NCBI RefSeq assembly: GCF_004346225.1
Contig: NZ_SMAJ01000004.1
Coordinates: 62,001 to 126,000 of the forward strand
Length of the DNA: 64,000 bases
Reading direction: 5' to 3'
From: Paralcaligenes ureilyticus
GTDB taxonomy: Bacteria; Pseudomonadota; Gammaproteobacteria; Burkholderiales; Burkholderiaceae_B
Shown here: positions 1 through 9,680 of the stretch, one piece after another
Layout: each line of letters opens with the position of its first letter
How positions within the stretch are numbered: the first letter of the stretch is position 1
Notes under the pieces: model-generated
The model's database searches: none
Told to the model about the DNA's origin: nothing
The model's input: the letters and a program-made list of their open reading frames with translations, nothing else
Position numbers and translations under genes: made by a program

Positions 1-1226
1 TAGCGGTAAGAGAACGTGTGTCCATGCCGCTTGACCTGCTAAAGCCCGCGCTCGATGGCCTGCGTTCGGCGTTTGGGTCTTCGGTCAAGGAAGCAGCCAT
101 TCTGTCTACCTGTAATCGCACCGAAATCTACTGTGCGGCGGAGCCGCAGGTGTCCGAGCGCCTGCCGTCCTGGATGGCCGAATTCAATCGGCTCGAGGCG
201 GGCAGCCTGCAGCCGCATTTATATCGGTATCAGAAAAATGAGGCGGTTCGCCATGCGTTTCGCGTAGCCAGCGGCCTGGATTCAATGGTGCTGGGCGAAC
301 CGCAAATTCTTGGGCAGATGAAGGATGCGGTGCGCGTGGCCAACGAGGCGGGCGCGCTGGGCACGACGCTGCATCAGCTGTTTCAACGCACCTTTTCGGT
401 AGCCAAAGAGGTGCGGTCGCAAACGGCCATCGGGGCGCATTCGGTATCGATGGCGGCGGCGGCCGTGCGTTTGGCCGAGCGCGTGTTTGGTGATTTGTCG
501 CAAGCCAGTGTGCTGTTTATTGGCGCGGGTGAAATGATCGAGCTTTGTGCGACGCATTTCGCCGCGCTTAACCCGAAGCAAATCATGGTGGCCAATCGCA
601 CGCTGGAACGGGCCGATTTGCTGGCGGCGCATTTCATGGCTAAAACCATGAAACTGTCCGAGCTACCCGACAAGCTGGCCGATTTCGATGTCATTGTGTC
701 CTGTACGGCAAGCTCCTTGCCCATCCTCGGTCTGGGGATGGTGGAAAGGGCTACGCGTCTGCGCCGCCATCGCCCCATGGTGATGGTCGATCTGGCCGTG
801 CCGCGCGATATCGAAAATGAGGTCGGGCGTCTTGCGGACGTTTATTTGTATTCGGTCGACGATTTGGGCCGCATGGTGCAAAGCGGTACGGACGCGCGCC
901 GGGCGGCCGTGGTACAGGCCGAGGCGATCATCGAGACACGGGTGCAGAATTTTATGCACTGGCTGGAAAATCGTGAAATTGTGCCGGCCATTATCGACAT
1001 GCAGCAGGCTGCCGATCGGGTTCGCCTGGCCGAGCTCGATCATGCGCGTCGCCTGCTGGCGCGCGGCGAATCGCCCGAGGTGGTGTTGGAGCAGCTTGCT
1101 TATGGGCTGACCCAAAAATACTTGCATGGCCCTCTGGCGGCGCTGAATCAGAGCGAGGCCGCCGAGCGCGAACAACTGCTGGCGCTGTTGCCTCGCCTGA
1201 TGCCCGGCGTCAGCCGTCGGCGTTAG
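1..1226 (+). CDS. hemA: Glutamyl-tRNA reductase, 5' end cut by window edge
   Basis: Reduces glutamyl-tRNA(Glu) to glutamate-1-semialdehyde, the first committed step of C5-pathway tetrapyrrole synthesis in the cytoplasm. The reading frame is open to the window edge, and the residues before the first in-window GTG/ATG (AVRERVS) match the usual HemA N-terminus, so the start lies outside. The catalytic cysteine sits in [10 protein letters not shown] near in-window residue 32. A GAGEMIE nucleotide-binding motif follows near residue 170, then the C-terminal dimerisation helices. About 402 residues are visible against a family length near 420. It is followed on the same strand by prfA, as in many beta- and gammaproteobacteria. 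Confidence 0.97.
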   Translation, partial: AVRERVSMPLDLLKPALDGLRSAFGSSVKEAAILSTCNRTEIYCAAEPQVSERLPSWMAEFNRLEAGSLQPHLYRYQKNEAVRHAFRVASGLDSMVLGEPQILGQMKDAVRVANEAGALGTTLHQLFQRTFSVAKEVRSQTAIGAHSVSMAAAAVRLAERVFGDLSQASVLFIGAGEMIELCATHFAALNPKQIMVANRTLERADLLAAHFMAKTMKLSELPDKLADFDVIVSCTASSLPILGLGMVERATRLRRHRPMVMVDLAVPRDIENEVGRLADVYLYSVDDLGRMVQSGTDARRAAVVQAEAIIETRVQNFMHWLENREIVPAIIDMQQAADRVRLAELDHARRLLARGESPEVVLEQLAYGLTQKYLHGPLAALNQSEAAEREQLLALLPRLMPGVSRRR

Positions 1227-1298
1227 CGGCGCTGTCGCCGCGTTTATCGGCGCGCTCTTTCGCGCCAGCCCTCTAATCCCATTCCCCCTCCCTACGTT

Positions 1299-2378
1299 AT
1301 GAAAAGTTCCATGCGCAATCGGTTGGAGCAGTTTGCCCGCCGTCTAGTCGAAGTTGATGCCCTGTTGGCCGAGCCCGAGATCGCCCACGATATGGATCGG
1401 TTCCGCAAGCTGTCGCGCGAGCGTGCCGAGCTCGATCCGGTGGTCGAGGTGTTTGGCGCTTATACGGCGGTTGAACGCGATATCGAGACGGCGCAAGAAA
1501 TGCTGAGCGACCCGGACATGAAGCTTTTGGGAGAAGAGGAAATCAAGACGGGCAGGGCGCGGCTGGAAGAGCTGGACGGCGAGTTGCAGTTGCTTTTGCT
1601 GCCGCGCGACCCGGATGATAGCCGCAGTGTATTTCTGGAAATCCGTGCAGGTACGGGGGGCGATGAAAGCGCGCTGTTTTCGGCCGATTTGTTGCGCATG
1701 TATACGCGCTACGCCGAGCAGGAACGCTGGAAGGTCGAGCTGATGTCCGAAAGCGTCTCGGAGCTGGGCGGGTATAAGGAAGTGATTGCGCGCATCGAGG
1801 GCGATGGCGTGTATGGGCAACTGAAGTTCGAGTCCGGTGCTCATCGCGTGCAGCGCGTGCCGGCCACTGAAACGCAAGGGCGGATCCATACCTCGGCGTG
1901 TACGGTGGCGGTGTTGCCCGAGGCCGATGCGCAAAGCGATATTGTGATTAATCCGGCGGATTTGCGCATCGACACCTTCCGCGCAAGCGGCGCCGGTGGG
2001 CAGCATATCAACAAGACGGATTCGGCGGTGCGCATCACTCATTTGCCGACCGGCCTGGTGGTGGAATGCCAGGATGACCGCTCGCAGCACCGCAATAAGG
2101 ACAAGGCCATGCAGGTGCTGGCAGCTCGTTTGAAGGACAAGCAGCAGCAGGAGCGTCATAGCAAAGAGGCGGCGCAGCGCAAAAGCCTGGTGGGGTCGGG
2201 CGACCGGTCGGAACGGATACGCACGTATAACTATCCGCAAGGACGGGTGACTGATCATCGCATTAATCTGACGCTCTACAAGTTGCAGCAAATCATGGAG
2301 GGCGGCCTGGATGAACTGACGGGCGCTTTGCGTGCCGAGCATCAGGCTGAACTGTTGGCTGCGCTGGGCGACGAGTAA
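1299..2378 (+). CDS. prfA: Peptide chain release factor 1
   Basis: Recognises UAA and UAG stop codons and triggers peptide release on the ribosome. The protein has 359 residues, the usual length. It carries the RF1 stop-codon motif PAT in [10 protein letters not shown] and the universal GGQ in GAGGQHINK near residue 235, whose glutamine is the substrate of PrmC, encoded next. Start ATG at 1299 gives [12 protein letters not shown], the normal N-terminus. The PAT motif rules out RF2, which has SPF. The stop codon is separated by one base from the GTG start of prmC, so the two are probably translationally coupled. Confidence 0.98.
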   Translation: MKSSMRNRLEQFARRLVEVDALLAEPEIAHDMDRFRKLSRERAELDPVVEVFGAYTAVERDIETAQEMLSDPDMKLLGEEEIKTGRARLEELDGELQLLLLPRDPDDSRSVFLEIRAGTGGDESALFSADLLRMYTRYAEQERWKVELMSESVSELGGYKEVIARIEGDGVYGQLKFESGAHRVQRVPATETQGRIHTSACTVAVLPEADAQSDIVINPADLRIDTFRASGAGGQHINKTDSAVRITHLPTGLVVECQDDRSQHRNKDKAMQVLAARLKDKQQQERHSKEAAQRKSLVGSGDRSERIRTYNYPQGRVTDHRINLTLYKLQQIMEGGLDELTGALRAEHQAELLAALGDE

Positions 2379-2379
2379 C

Positions 2380-3198
2380 GTGATCAGCGTACGTGACCTG
2401 CTGGCCGAAAACCGTTTGCCGCGGCTGGAGGTCCAGATGATTTTGCAGCACGTGCTGCGCGTCGCACGCACTTGGCTAATCTCGCACGACACCGAGCCTT
2501 TGCCGCCCGAGGCGGTGGCTCAGTGTCAAGGTTTGATCGATCAGCGCGTGGCAGGGCAGCCCATGGCCTATTTGATGGGAACGCGCGAGTTCATGGGGCA
2601 CGAATTTACCGTGTCGCCGGCGGTATTGATTCCGCGCCCGGATACGGAGTTGCTGGTGGAAACGGCCATTCAATATCTGCAGGGGTTCGGGTCTGCACGG
2701 GTTCTGGATCTGGGTGTGGGTAGCGGCGCGATTGCGGTATCGGTGGCGCTGGCTTGCCCGCAGGCAACAGTGGTGGCTACCGATCTGAGCCCCGTGGCGC
2801 TGCAGTTGGCGCAGGACAATGCGCAGCGTTTGTCCGCGGCGGTCGAGTTTTTATGCGGAAGTTGGTACGATGCCTTATCGGGTCAAGCCCCTTTTGACTT
2901 GATTTTGTCCAATCCGCCTTATATTGCCACCAACGACCCCCACCTGGCCCAGGGCGATTTGCGCTTCGAACCGGCAATGGCACTGACCGATGGCGCCGAT
3001 GGCCTGCAGTCCTTGCGGCAGATTGTGGCGGGCGCCGGGCGCTGGCTCAGGCCCGGCGGTGCTTTATGGATGGAGCATGGCTGGGATCAGGCGGGCGCCG
3101 TACGGGGTTTGCTGCAGCGCGCCGGGTTCGACAAAGTGACGAGCAAGCCGGATTTGGCGGGCATTGAACGGATATCCGGCGGAATTATCTATAATTAA
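2380..3198 (+). CDS. prmC: Release factor glutamine methyltransferase
   Basis: Methylates the glutamine of the GGQ motif of release factors 1 and 2 using S-adenosylmethionine. The start is set at GTG 2380, one base after the prfA stop; the longer frame from 2332 would run inside prfA and adds residues unlike the family. From this start there are 272 residues. A SAM-binding motif LDLGVGSG lies at about 109-116 and the hallmark NPPY at about 178-181. A family-typical N-terminal helical domain precedes them. The prfA-prmC pairing is widely conserved and supports the assignment. Confidence 0.96.
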   Translation: MISVRDLLAENRLPRLEVQMILQHVLRVARTWLISHDTEPLPPEAVAQCQGLIDQRVAGQPMAYLMGTREFMGHEFTVSPAVLIPRPDTELLVETAIQYLQGFGSARVLDLGVGSGAIAVSVALACPQATVVATDLSPVALQLAQDNAQRLSAAVEFLCGSWYDALSGQAPFDLILSNPPYIATNDPHLAQGDLRFEPAMALTDGADGLQSLRQIVAGAGRWLRPGGALWMEHGWDQAGAVRGLLQRAGFDKVTSKPDLAGIERISGGIIYN

Positions 3199-3224
3199 CT
3201 ATCTTTCCAGACAACGAGAGCATC

Positions 3225-3551
3225 ATGAGCGAAGTTCAAGAGTTTATCCGTCAAACCGTGACCGGCAACCCGGTCGTATTGTTTATGAAGGGCACCGCCC
3301 AAATGCCCCAGTGCGGCTTCTCCGGGCGTGCGATTCAGATATTGAAGGCGGCCGGGGTGACCAAACTGGTCACCGTCAATGTGCTGGACGATGATGAAGT
3401 GCGCCAGGGGATCAAAGAGTTCTCCAATTGGCCGACAATTCCTCAGCTTTATGTGTCGGGTCAGTTCGTGGGTGGCTCGGACATCATCGCCGAAATGAAC
3501 GAAAGCGGCGAGCTGCTTACAACGCTTAAAGACGCCGGCGCCCTTGCCTAA
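3225..3551 (+). CDS. grxD: Monothiol glutaredoxin, Grx4 family
   Basis: Monothiol glutaredoxin of the CGFS class, which carries and delivers [2Fe-2S] clusters in the cytoplasm. The 108-residue protein has the CGFS motif at residues 30-33 (MPQCGFSG) and the family-conserved WPTIPQLYVSGQFVGG segment that contacts glutathione. It follows prmC by 26 bases with an AGA-rich Shine-Dalgarno region and is probably in the same transcript as hemA-prfA-prmC and ubiX. Nothing unusual in length or motif. Confidence 0.97.
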   Translation: MSEVQEFIRQTVTGNPVVLFMKGTAQMPQCGFSGRAIQILKAAGVTKLVTVNVLDDDEVRQGIKEFSNWPTIPQLYVSGQFVGGSDIIAEMNESGELLTTLKDAGALA

Positions 3552-3589
3552 GCGTATCGGCTTGCGGCTAATGCGGCCGGACGTGCCCC

Positions 3590-4171
3590 ATGAGCGGTAA
3601 ACGCCGTTTTGTCATTGGCATTACCGGCGCCACGGGCGCGACCTACGCGCTGCGCATGTTGCAGGCCCTGCGCGGCGTGCCCGATGTAGAGTCGCACCTG
3701 GTCGTGACGCCTTCGGGCCTGCTTAATATCAAGTACGAACTGGGCCTGTCGCGCCAGGACGTGCAGGCGCTGGCCGACCGGGTATACAGTTTTCGCGATG
3801 TCGGCGCAACGCTGGCCAGCGGCGGTTTTGCCACGGTTGGCATGGTGGTGGTGCCGTGCTCCATGCGCACATTGGCCGCAGTGGCCCATGGCCTGTCCGA
3901 CAATCTGGTGACGCGCGCTGCCGATGTGACGCTCAAAGAGCGCCGGCGCCTGGTGCTGATGGTGCGCGAAACACCTTTGAACCTGGCGCATTTGCGCAAT
4001 ATGACGGCGGTGACCGAAATGGGCGGAATAATCTTCCCGCCGCTGCCGGCGTTCTATCATCATCCGAAAACCCTCGACGAAATGGTCGACCATACCGTCG
4101 CCAGGGTGCTGGAGCTATTCGATATCCACGTTCCCGGCCCTCACTGGGAAGGTGCGTCGGGGTCGGATTAA
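3590..4171 (+). CDS. ubiX: Flavin prenyltransferase UbiX
   Basis: Makes the prenylated FMN cofactor used by UbiD-type decarboxylases in ubiquinone synthesis. The 193-residue protein begins with the family signature IGITGATGATYALRML. It also has VVPCSMRTLAAVAHG and LVLMVRETPLNLAHLRNM, both typical of UbiX/PAD1. The N-terminus is a short basic lead (MSGKRRF). It lies 38 bases after grxD on the same strand and ends before an inverted pair of REP-like hairpins that separates it from convergent ttcA. No ubiD is in the window. Confidence 0.96.
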   Translation: MSGKRRFVIGITGATGATYALRMLQALRGVPDVESHLVVTPSGLLNIKYELGLSRQDVQALADRVYSFRDVGATLASGGFATVGMVVVPCSMRTLAAVAHGLSDNLVTRAADVTLKERRRLVLMVRETPLNLAHLRNMTAVTEMGGIIFPPLPAFYHHPKTLDEMVDHTVARVLELFDIHVPGPHWEGASGSD

Positions 4172-4198
4172 AACGACTGGCGGGGGCAGGATATCGGT

Positions 4199-4270
4199 GG
4201 CACCCACAAGGGGTGCCGCTACATTATTCACAGGTACGTATTTGTAGCGCCACCCCTTGTGGGTGGCACC
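4199..4270. repeat. REP-like inverted pair (ubiX/ttcA)
   Basis: Two hairpin units face each other. The left unit is GGCACCC-ACAAG-GGGTGCC followed by GCTAC. The right unit starts GTAG and has stem GCCACCC/GGGTGGC around a CTTGT loop. The right stem differs from the common GGCACCC stem by matched changes on both arms. The pair lies between two convergent genes. Confidence 0.85.
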
Positions 4271-4289
4271 CGCACCCCTAAATCACCCG

Positions 4290-5267
4290 CTACAAATTAA
4301 TATCGCGCAAATCCGTCACAAGGGTAGCTTTTCTACCCGCCCCAAACGATTCATCGCCATCAGCGTCGCCATTGTCGTCATTCCTCACATCAACCGGCGC
4401 GTGGGGTTCAAAAACTTCCCCATCAAAGGCCCGGTCGCCGTCGGCGTCGGCCACACCGGTGGTTTGCAGGCCCATAAAGTCGAACAATTGGCTGTCCATC
4501 AGGTGGCTGGGCACCACGCGCGACAAGGCGCCGAACACATTCCAGGATCGGCCGGGGAATTTCTTGTCCCATTCGGCAATCATCCGGCTGACTTCCTTGC
4601 GCTTGAGGTTTTCCTGCGAGCCGCAAAGATTGCAGGGGATAATCGGAAACTGTTTAAGCGCGGCATAAGCGATCAGGTCTTTTTCGGGCACATAGGCCAA
4701 AGGGCGGATAACGATATGCCGGCCGTCGTCGGACATCAGCTTGGGCGGCATGGCCTTCATGCGCCCGCCGTAGAACAGGTTCAGGAAAAAGGTACCCAGG
4801 ATGTCGTCGCGATGGTGCCCTAGCGCTATTTTGGTGGCGCCCAGTTCGCTGGCGACCCGGTACAAAATGCCGCGGCGCAGGCGTGAGCACAGCGAGCACA
4901 TGGTCTTGCCTTCGGGAATGACACGCGTCACGATCGAGTAGGTGTCGCGCGTTTCGATATGAAATGGCACCCCTAGCGAACTCAAGTATGCGGGCAGGAT
5001 ATCGGCCGGAAAGCCGGGTTGCTTTTGATCCAGATTGACCGCAATAATGTCAAAGTGAATGGGTGCGCGGCTTTTCAGCGTAAGCAGGATGTCGAGCAGG
5101 CTGTAGGAATCTTTGCCGCCCGATAGGCAAACCATGACCTTGTCGCCGTCCTCGATCATGTTGAAGTCGCTGATGGCTCGCCCGGTTTCGCGAACCAGGC
5201 GTTTGCCCAGTTTATTATCGTCCACGCGTTGCTTGGCTGAACGAGGGTTGGAAGTATCGGTTTGCAT
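4290..5267 (-). CDS. ttcA: tRNA 2-thiocytidine(32) synthetase TtcA
   Basis: ATP-dependent, Fe-S containing enzyme that thiolates cytidine 32 of certain tRNAs. From ATG 5267 the protein has 325 residues. The PP-loop SGGKDS is at about 49-54, CSLC at 124-127 and CNLC at 212-215; these two CxxC pairs are the family's cluster-binding residues. An open frame continues upstream to 5438 but runs through folB and gives unlike residues, so ATG 5267 is chosen. It starts 2 bases after the folB stop and is probably co-transcribed with it. The last 45 residues form an aspartate-rich tail ([16 protein letters not shown]) beyond the E. coli enzyme's end. Confidence 0.96.
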   Translation of the reverse strand: MQTDTSNPRSAKQRVDDNKLGKRLVRETGRAISDFNMIEDGDKVMVCLSGGKDSYSLLDILLTLKSRAPIHFDIIAVNLDQKQPGFPADILPAYLSSLGVPFHIETRDTYSIVTRVIPEGKTMCSLCSRLRRGILYRVASELGATKIALGHHRDDILGTFFLNLFYGGRMKAMPPKLMSDDGRHIVIRPLAYVPEKDLIAYAALKQFPIIPCNLCGSQENLKRKEVSRMIAEWDKKFPGRSWNVFGALSRVVPSHLMDSQLFDFMGLQTTGVADADGDRAFDGEVFEPHAPVDVRNDDNGDADGDESFGAGRKATLVTDLRDINL

Positions 5268-5269
5268 GA

Positions 5270-5632
5270 TTATTGGCGTTTGCGCTCGACCTCGATGCCC
5301 ACGGCTTCGCAGTCGGAAAAGGCAAGCGGCTTGCTGATTCGAATCTTGACCCGGCACACATCCGGAAAGTCGCGCAGCAGCCGGTCTACGACTTGCTCGC
5401 TGAGAGTTTCGAGCAGATTGACGTGAGTTTGGGTGCATTCCTCGACGATGGCGTTGCGCAGCAGGCGATAGTCCAGGACGGTGTACAGCCGCTGGTCGTG
5501 TACTTGTTGGGTGACGTTGACGTCGAATTCGGCGTCAACGTGCAGAGGCTGCGTGGTGCGCAGTTCGTGTTCCAGGATGCCGATGTGGGCGTCCATGGCG
5601 AGCCGCGAAAAGAAAATACGACGAGTGGCCAT
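5270..5632 (-). CDS. folB: Dihydroneopterin aldolase
   Basis: Cleaves 7,8-dihydroneopterin in folate synthesis. From ATG 5632 it has 120 residues ([23 protein letters not shown]), the family length. It keeps the conserved IGILEHE N-terminal segment, a [12 protein letters not shown] segment, and [14 protein letters not shown] near the centre. A longer start at 5680 adds 16 residues but would run across a perfect 16-base palindrome, so the shorter start is preferred. It is the first gene of a two-gene unit with ttcA and is divergent from the flavoprotein gene at 5720. Confidence 0.93.
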   Translation of the reverse strand: MATRRIFFSRLAMDAHIGILEHELRTTQPLHVDAEFDVNVTQQVHDQRLYTVLDYRLLRNAIVEECTQTHVNLLETLSEQVVDRLLRDFPDVCRVKIRISKPLAFSDCEAVGIEVERKRQ

Positions 5633-5644
5633 GAGGTCAACCTT

Positions 5645-5660
5645 ATTCAAGTACTTGAAT
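5645..5660. promoter_or_regulatory. Perfect 16-base palindrome, candidate operator
   Basis: ATTCAAGTACTTGAAT is a perfect inverted repeat in the gap between the divergent starts of folB and the flavoprotein gene. Its place suggests a dimeric repressor site able to act on either gene. No regulator can be assigned from the sequence. Confidence 0.5.
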
Positions 5661-5719
5661 TGTAGTGCCAGAACGTTCATGGCTCGCTACAATTTGCGCT
5701 GATAAATCGGGGAGCAGGC

Positions 5720-6682
5720 ATGGGGGCGGAAAAGCACGAGGTCGATGCGATCATCGTCGGGGGTGGTCCGGCGGGCGTATCGTGCGCGGTCTGGCTGGCG
5801 CGTTTGGGCCTGGCGCCCGTTCTGCTCGAGGCCGGTGCGCAGGTGGGTGGCTTGTGTCGCCAGAACCCGTTTTACGACGAATGGAATGCAACCTTGCCCG
5901 GCATGACAGGCGCGCAGGTGGCTGACAACATGGCAATAAGCCTGGAGAGGGCAAACGTGCCGGTGCGGCTGTCTTCTCCCGTGGGCCGGATACAGCACGA
6001 CTCAGACGGTTTTACCGTCGTGTATAGCGATGGCAGCGCGTCGCTGTCGGCGCCGTATCTGGTGTTGGCGACCGGAGTGACGGCGCGCTCCTTGCCTGAG
6101 CTCGACCCCTTGTTTCCTCGTTTGGCTTCGGCCGGGCAGATATTGATTGGCCCGGGCGAACATATTGTGGCTCACGATTTCCGCTATAAACGTGTAGCGG
6201 TGCTGGGTGGCGGCGACAACGCGTTTGAAAATGCGCTGTATGCGGCGGCGCACGGGGCATCGCTGGTGCATGTTTATGCGCGGCATGTGCGCGCCCAACA
6301 GCAGTTCGTGCGCCAGGTGTCGCCGGTCAACATCGCCATGGGCCATTACAAGGTGGACGCGGCGACCATGACGATCAACGACCGATTCTACGACACGTTT
6401 CTGGTTTTTTACGGTTGGGAGCCCTGCGTGGGTTTTGCCGAAAGCCTTGATCTGCAACGCTCCAGCCTGGGCTTTATCGCCACGCATGCCCTGACGGCCG
6501 AAACCAGCCGTGCGGGGGTTTACGCCATCGGCGAGGTGGCGCAGCGCCAGCATCCTTGCGTGGTGACGGCGCTGGCCGACGGCATCGCAGCCGCCAAAGC
6601 CATCCAGGTCCGGATCGAGAACCAGCTGGATCCCGATGTGCCTGCCGAACAAGACCTTATCGTTGATAACTGGCGGCATTAG
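5720..6682 (+). CDS. NAD(P)/FAD-dependent oxidoreductase, thioredoxin-reductase fold
   Basis: A 320-residue two-dinucleotide-binding flavoprotein. FAD motif GGGPAG is at 14-19 and a second nucleotide motif GGGDNAFE at about 163-170. Layout and length match thioredoxin reductase, but the redox CxxC of that enzyme is missing between the domains. This is as in TrxR-like ferredoxin/flavodoxin-NADP reductases and related enzymes of unknown substrate. The C-terminal GVYAIGEVAQRQHPCVVTALADG segment is the usual FAD-contacting end. The gene is divergent from folB-ttcA across a palindrome and convergent with the M61 peptidase. The substrate cannot be told from sequence. Confidence 0.85.
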   Translation: MGAEKHEVDAIIVGGGPAGVSCAVWLARLGLAPVLLEAGAQVGGLCRQNPFYDEWNATLPGMTGAQVADNMAISLERANVPVRLSSPVGRIQHDSDGFTVVYSDGSASLSAPYLVLATGVTARSLPELDPLFPRLASAGQILIGPGEHIVAHDFRYKRVAVLGGGDNAFENALYAAAHGASLVHVYARHVRAQQQFVRQVSPVNIAMGHYKVDAATMTINDRFYDTFLVFYGWEPCVGFAESLDLQRSSLGFIATHALTAETSRAGVYAIGEVAQRQHPCVVTALADGIAAAKAIQVRIENQLDPDVPAEQDLIVDNWRH

Positions 6683-6731
6683 GGGGGCGGTAGGTTTCAG
6701 GTGCCGCCGGGTGCCGGTTGGTTGCCGATAT

Positions 6732-6801
6732 GGCACCCACAAGGGGTGCCGCTACAAAAACGTACCCGCCGCTCATGTGGCGGCACCCCTTGTGGGTGCC
6801 A
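6732..6801. repeat. REP-like inverted pair between convergent genes
   Basis: The left unit is GGCACCC-ACAAG-GGGTGCC followed by GCTAC at 6732-6755. The right unit at 6777-6800 begins GTGG rather than GTAG and has stem GGCACCC/GGGTGCC. The pair fills the gap between the flavoprotein stop and the M61 peptidase stop, where it could end transcripts from both sides. Confidence 0.85.
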
Positions 6802-6825
6802 TTCCCTCAAAATCCTCAAACCCCG

Positions 6826-8595
6826 TCAAATAACCGCCAGCGTACACTCGCTTTCCGTCTGCGCTGCCAGCGTTACCCGGAATACCCTCAGTTCGTCGCG
6901 CCGGAATACATGGATCAGCACCGCGTCGCCGGCTTTATAACGATGCAGCAGCTTGTCCAGGCCGCCGGGTTCGGTCACGCGCAAACTGTCTACCGCTACC
7001 AGAATGTCGCCCGCCGACAGGCCTCCGGCATGCGCCGCGCCGCCTTCGAATACATTGGCGATCTGCGTCTCGCCCGGTGCCCCGCGAGTGCGGATATTCA
7101 AGGTGGGGTCGCTCGATGCCGGCTTCCACGTCATCGCGATGCCTTGTTGCGGCAACAGGCGGTCTAGCGGTATGTCTTCGCAACCCTCGACGTGGCGTTC
7201 GATAAACGTGGCAACATCGACTCCGGTTGCCTCGCGTATCAGGCGAACCATCGAGGCCTCGCCTATACCCGTGCCCGCTCCCTGATAAAAATCGCGACCG
7301 AAGCGCTCCCAAAGCAAACGCATCACGTCGTCGAGCGACCGCGTGCCTTGCGAACCCTGGCGGATAACGATATCCAGGCCCAGTGCGATAAGCGAACCCT
7401 TGGTGTAGTAGCTGACCAGCGTATTGGGCGAATTTTCGTCTTGCTTGTAATAGCGCGTCCATGCGTCAAACGAGCTCTCGGCCACCGATTGCTTATGCCG
7501 GCCGGCGCTTCTGTGTACCGTGCTGATGGTTTTACCCAAAAGGCGCAGATAATCGTTTTGCCCGATGACCCCCGAGCGCAGCAGCATCAGGTCGTCATAG
7601 TAAGAGGTAAAGCCTTCGAAGACCCATAGCAGGCGCGTGTGGTTTTCACGGCTCAGGTTGTAGGGCGCGAAGGCGGCCGGTTTGATGCGCTTGACATTCC
7701 AGGTGTGAAAATATTCGTGGCTGACAAGGCCCAGAAAGGTCTGGTAGCCTTCTCCGGGCTCGACACCCAGGCTGGGAAGGTCGTGCCTGGAAGCCACCAG
7801 CGCGGTCGACGCACGATGTTCCAGGCCGCCGTAGCCGTCGCCGGTGACCATCACCATGAACACATAGCGCTCTGCCGAGTCCGGAAACGGCGCTTGTTTG
7901 CGGGTTGGTTCGAAGAGTGCAATTTGCGCGGCACAGATTTTCTGTACATCGTGCGCAATTCTGGCCATATCCAGTTTGGGCGCGACACCGGTAAAGACCA
8001 TTTCGTGCGGGGCGCCGTGGGCCTTGAATCGCAGCACCTGCGGGGTGCCCATCTCCACCGGGTGGTCGATGAGCGCATCGTAATTGGGCGCCGCGTAGAC
8101 ACCGAAGCCGTATTGTTTTGCCGCGTCCGGATGCCCGCTGGCAGTGGGCAGGCTGGTGTAAACCTTCCAGCCGCGCGCGTGGGCGGGCGGGACAAGCCTT
8201 ACGTGGCACGGTTCGTGCGTTTGGCCCGTGACGCTCAGGAATACGCTGGCGCCGTTGAAAAACGCATGGGATTCATCGAAATGCGCGCCACGCACCGAAA
8301 GATCCCAGGCATAAACGGTGTATTCGACGACCAACGGGCCATTGCACGGGGCGCACCGCCACGTATGGTTGCCCGTTTTGCGCATCGCTATGGTTTTGCC
8401 TTTGCACCGCGCCTGCACGGTGTCGAGCTGGCGCGAGAAATCTCGAATAAGATAGCTACCTGGAATCCAGGCGGGCAGGGCCAGTTCCTGGCCTTTCGGA
8501 TCGGGCTGGGCGATGTTTAGTTGGACCTGGAATCGATGCCCGGCGGGGTCGACGGGATTTAGGCAGTAAAGTATAAGTTCTTTTTTCATCTTCAT
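6826..8595 (-). CDS. M61 family metallopeptidase with PDZ domain
   Basis: Zinc aminopeptidase of the glycyl-aminopeptidase (M61) family, 589 residues. HEYFH at about 293-297 supplies the two zinc histidines and the catalytic glutamate. EGFTSYY with Glu near 327 gives the third ligand. [11 protein letters not shown] just before the active site is family-typical. A PDZ domain occupies about 490-570 ([24 protein letters not shown]). No signal peptide is visible. The start at 8595 ([10 protein letters not shown]) or the Met two codons later are both possible; neither has a strong ribosome site. It is divergent from the enoyl-CoA hydratase gene with only 21 bases between starts. Confidence 0.92.
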   Translation of the reverse strand: MKMKKELILYCLNPVDPAGHRFQVQLNIAQPDPKGQELALPAWIPGSYLIRDFSRQLDTVQARCKGKTIAMRKTGNHTWRCAPCNGPLVVEYTVYAWDLSVRGAHFDESHAFFNGASVFLSVTGQTHEPCHVRLVPPAHARGWKVYTSLPTASGHPDAAKQYGFGVYAAPNYDALIDHPVEMGTPQVLRFKAHGAPHEMVFTGVAPKLDMARIAHDVQKICAAQIALFEPTRKQAPFPDSAERYVFMVMVTGDGYGGLEHRASTALVASRHDLPSLGVEPGEGYQTFLGLVSHEYFHTWNVKRIKPAAFAPYNLSRENHTRLLWVFEGFTSYYDDLMLLRSGVIGQNDYLRLLGKTISTVHRSAGRHKQSVAESSFDAWTRYYKQDENSPNTLVSYYTKGSLIALGLDIVIRQGSQGTRSLDDVMRLLWERFGRDFYQGAGTGIGEASMVRLIREATGVDVATFIERHVEGCEDIPLDRLLPQQGIAMTWKPASSDPTLNIRTRGAPGETQIANVFEGGAAHAGGLSAGDILVAVDSLRVTEPGGLDKLLHRYKAGDAVLIHVFRRDELRVFRVTLAAQTESECTLAVI

Positions 8596-8616
8596 ATCTT
8601 AAGCGCAGGAGACAAA

Positions 8617-9393
8617 ATGAGTGTACCGCTCGTAAAAGTAGAGACTCGCGGCCGGGTAGGCCTGCTGACCCTGGATCGTCCCAAGGCCTTGAATGCCCTG
8701 AGCAACGAGATCATCGACGAACTGGCTGCCGCCTTGCGTGCTTTCGATGCCGATGACAACATTGGCGCCATCGTGCTGACAGGCAGCGAAAAGGCCTTTG
8801 CCGCAGGCGCCGATATCGGCGCCATGAAAGACTGGACCTTTCAGGATGTCTACAGCCAGGATTATCTGGGCCACAATTGGGAATCATTAAAGCGGATCCG
8901 CAAGCCCATTATCGCGGCGGTGGCGGGCTATGCGTTGGGCGGCGGGTGCGAGCTGGCCATGTCGTGCGACTTTATTATCGCCGCCGAGAATGCACGCTTC
9001 GGGCAACCGGAAATCAAGCTGGGAGTGATCCCCGGCTATGGCGGCACGCAGCGTTTGCCGCGAGCCGTGGGCAAGGCCAAGGCGATGGATTTGGTCTTGA
9101 CGGCACGCATGATGGACGCCGCCGAGGCCGAACGCGCCGGCCTGGTATCGCGCGTGGTGCCTCTTGATCGGGTGCTCGACGAAGCGCTGGAAGCCGCAGC
9201 GGTTATCGCCTCCATGTCGCTGTCTTCGGTCATGATGGCTAAAGAGTGCATCAATCGTGCTTATGAGGCGTCGCTGGATGAAGGCATGCTGTTCGAACGG
9301 CGCAATTTCCACGCGCTGTTTGCAACAGAAGACCAGAAGGAAGGCATGTCGGCGTTCATCGAGAAGCGCAAGCCTGATTTCAAGCATCGTTAG
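8617..9393 (+). CDS. Enoyl-CoA hydratase
   Basis: Crotonase-fold hydratase of fatty-acid or related CoA-ester breakdown, 258 residues. The oxyanion-hole segment [16 protein letters not shown] and the second catalytic segment [21 protein letters not shown] are intact. Both catalytic glutamates are present (about 112 and 132), which fits a true hydratase rather than an isomerase-only member. A good ribosome site (AGGAG) precedes ATG 8617. The gene stands alone on its strand, followed by a REP-like cluster. PaaF/EchA-type names are possible, but the exact substrate cannot be fixed. Confidence 0.92.
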   Translation: MSVPLVKVETRGRVGLLTLDRPKALNALSNEIIDELAAALRAFDADDNIGAIVLTGSEKAFAAGADIGAMKDWTFQDVYSQDYLGHNWESLKRIRKPIIAAVAGYALGGGCELAMSCDFIIAAENARFGQPEIKLGVIPGYGGTQRLPRAVGKAKAMDLVLTARMMDAAEAERAGLVSRVVPLDRVLDEALEAAAVIASMSLSSVMMAKECINRAYEASLDEGMLFERRNFHALFATEDQKEGMSAFIEKRKPDFKHR

Positions 9394-9412
9394 ATGTAGT
9401 ATTCGCGACGAT

Positions 9413-9512
9413 GGCACCCACACGGGGTGCCGCTACAAACATGACAGGCACAAGGCCTGTCGCTACAAACTTTACGGATACGTACTTGTAGCGGCAGCCC
9501 TTGTGGCTGCCA
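9413..9512. repeat. Cluster of three REP-like units
   Basis: Units at 9413-9436 (stem GGCACCC/GGGTGCC), 9443-9466 (stem GACAGG/CCTGTC) and 9488-9511 (stem GGCAGCC/GGCTGCC). Two end in CTAC and the last begins GTAG. Three different stems side by side, each still able to pair, show conserved structure over varied sequence. They lie downstream of the hydratase gene. Confidence 0.85.
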
Positions 9513-9621
9513 TCCCTCAACGCAACCCCCCTATTACGCCACTCCCTCCAGCCATTTTTCATGTAAGCGTTGCATAGACGCGAATTTATGCCGCGCCCAT
9601 CTCCTCTACCTACCTTACAAC

Positions 9622-9651
9622 TTGCTTAGTATTTTAAAATCACGCTATACT
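9622..9651 (+). promoter_or_regulatory. Candidate sigma-70 promoter of the atp operon
   Basis: TTGCTT at 9622-9627 and TATACT at 9646-9651 are separated by 18 bases, about 30 bases before the proposed atpI start. Upstream from 9513 the gap shows nothing else clear. The match is by eye. Confidence 0.5.
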
Positions 9652-9680
9652 CCATGGGTTTGACGCAGGTGAAATAAAAC

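Noticed and set aside
1344-2492. 382-residue open frame on the minus strand
   Set aside because: Antisense shadow of prfA and prmC; composition is His/Arg/Gln-rich and matches no family.
6636-6940. Short frames crossing the REP pair (peptides like GAATKTYPPLMWRHPLWVP)
   Set aside because: Such peptides recur wherever the REP-like hairpins are read through; they are translations of the repeats, not genes.
7639-8520. 293-residue open frame on the + strand
   Set aside because: It lies wholly antisense to the M61 peptidase gene, which has a complete active site; high-GC genes commonly leave long open antisense frames.
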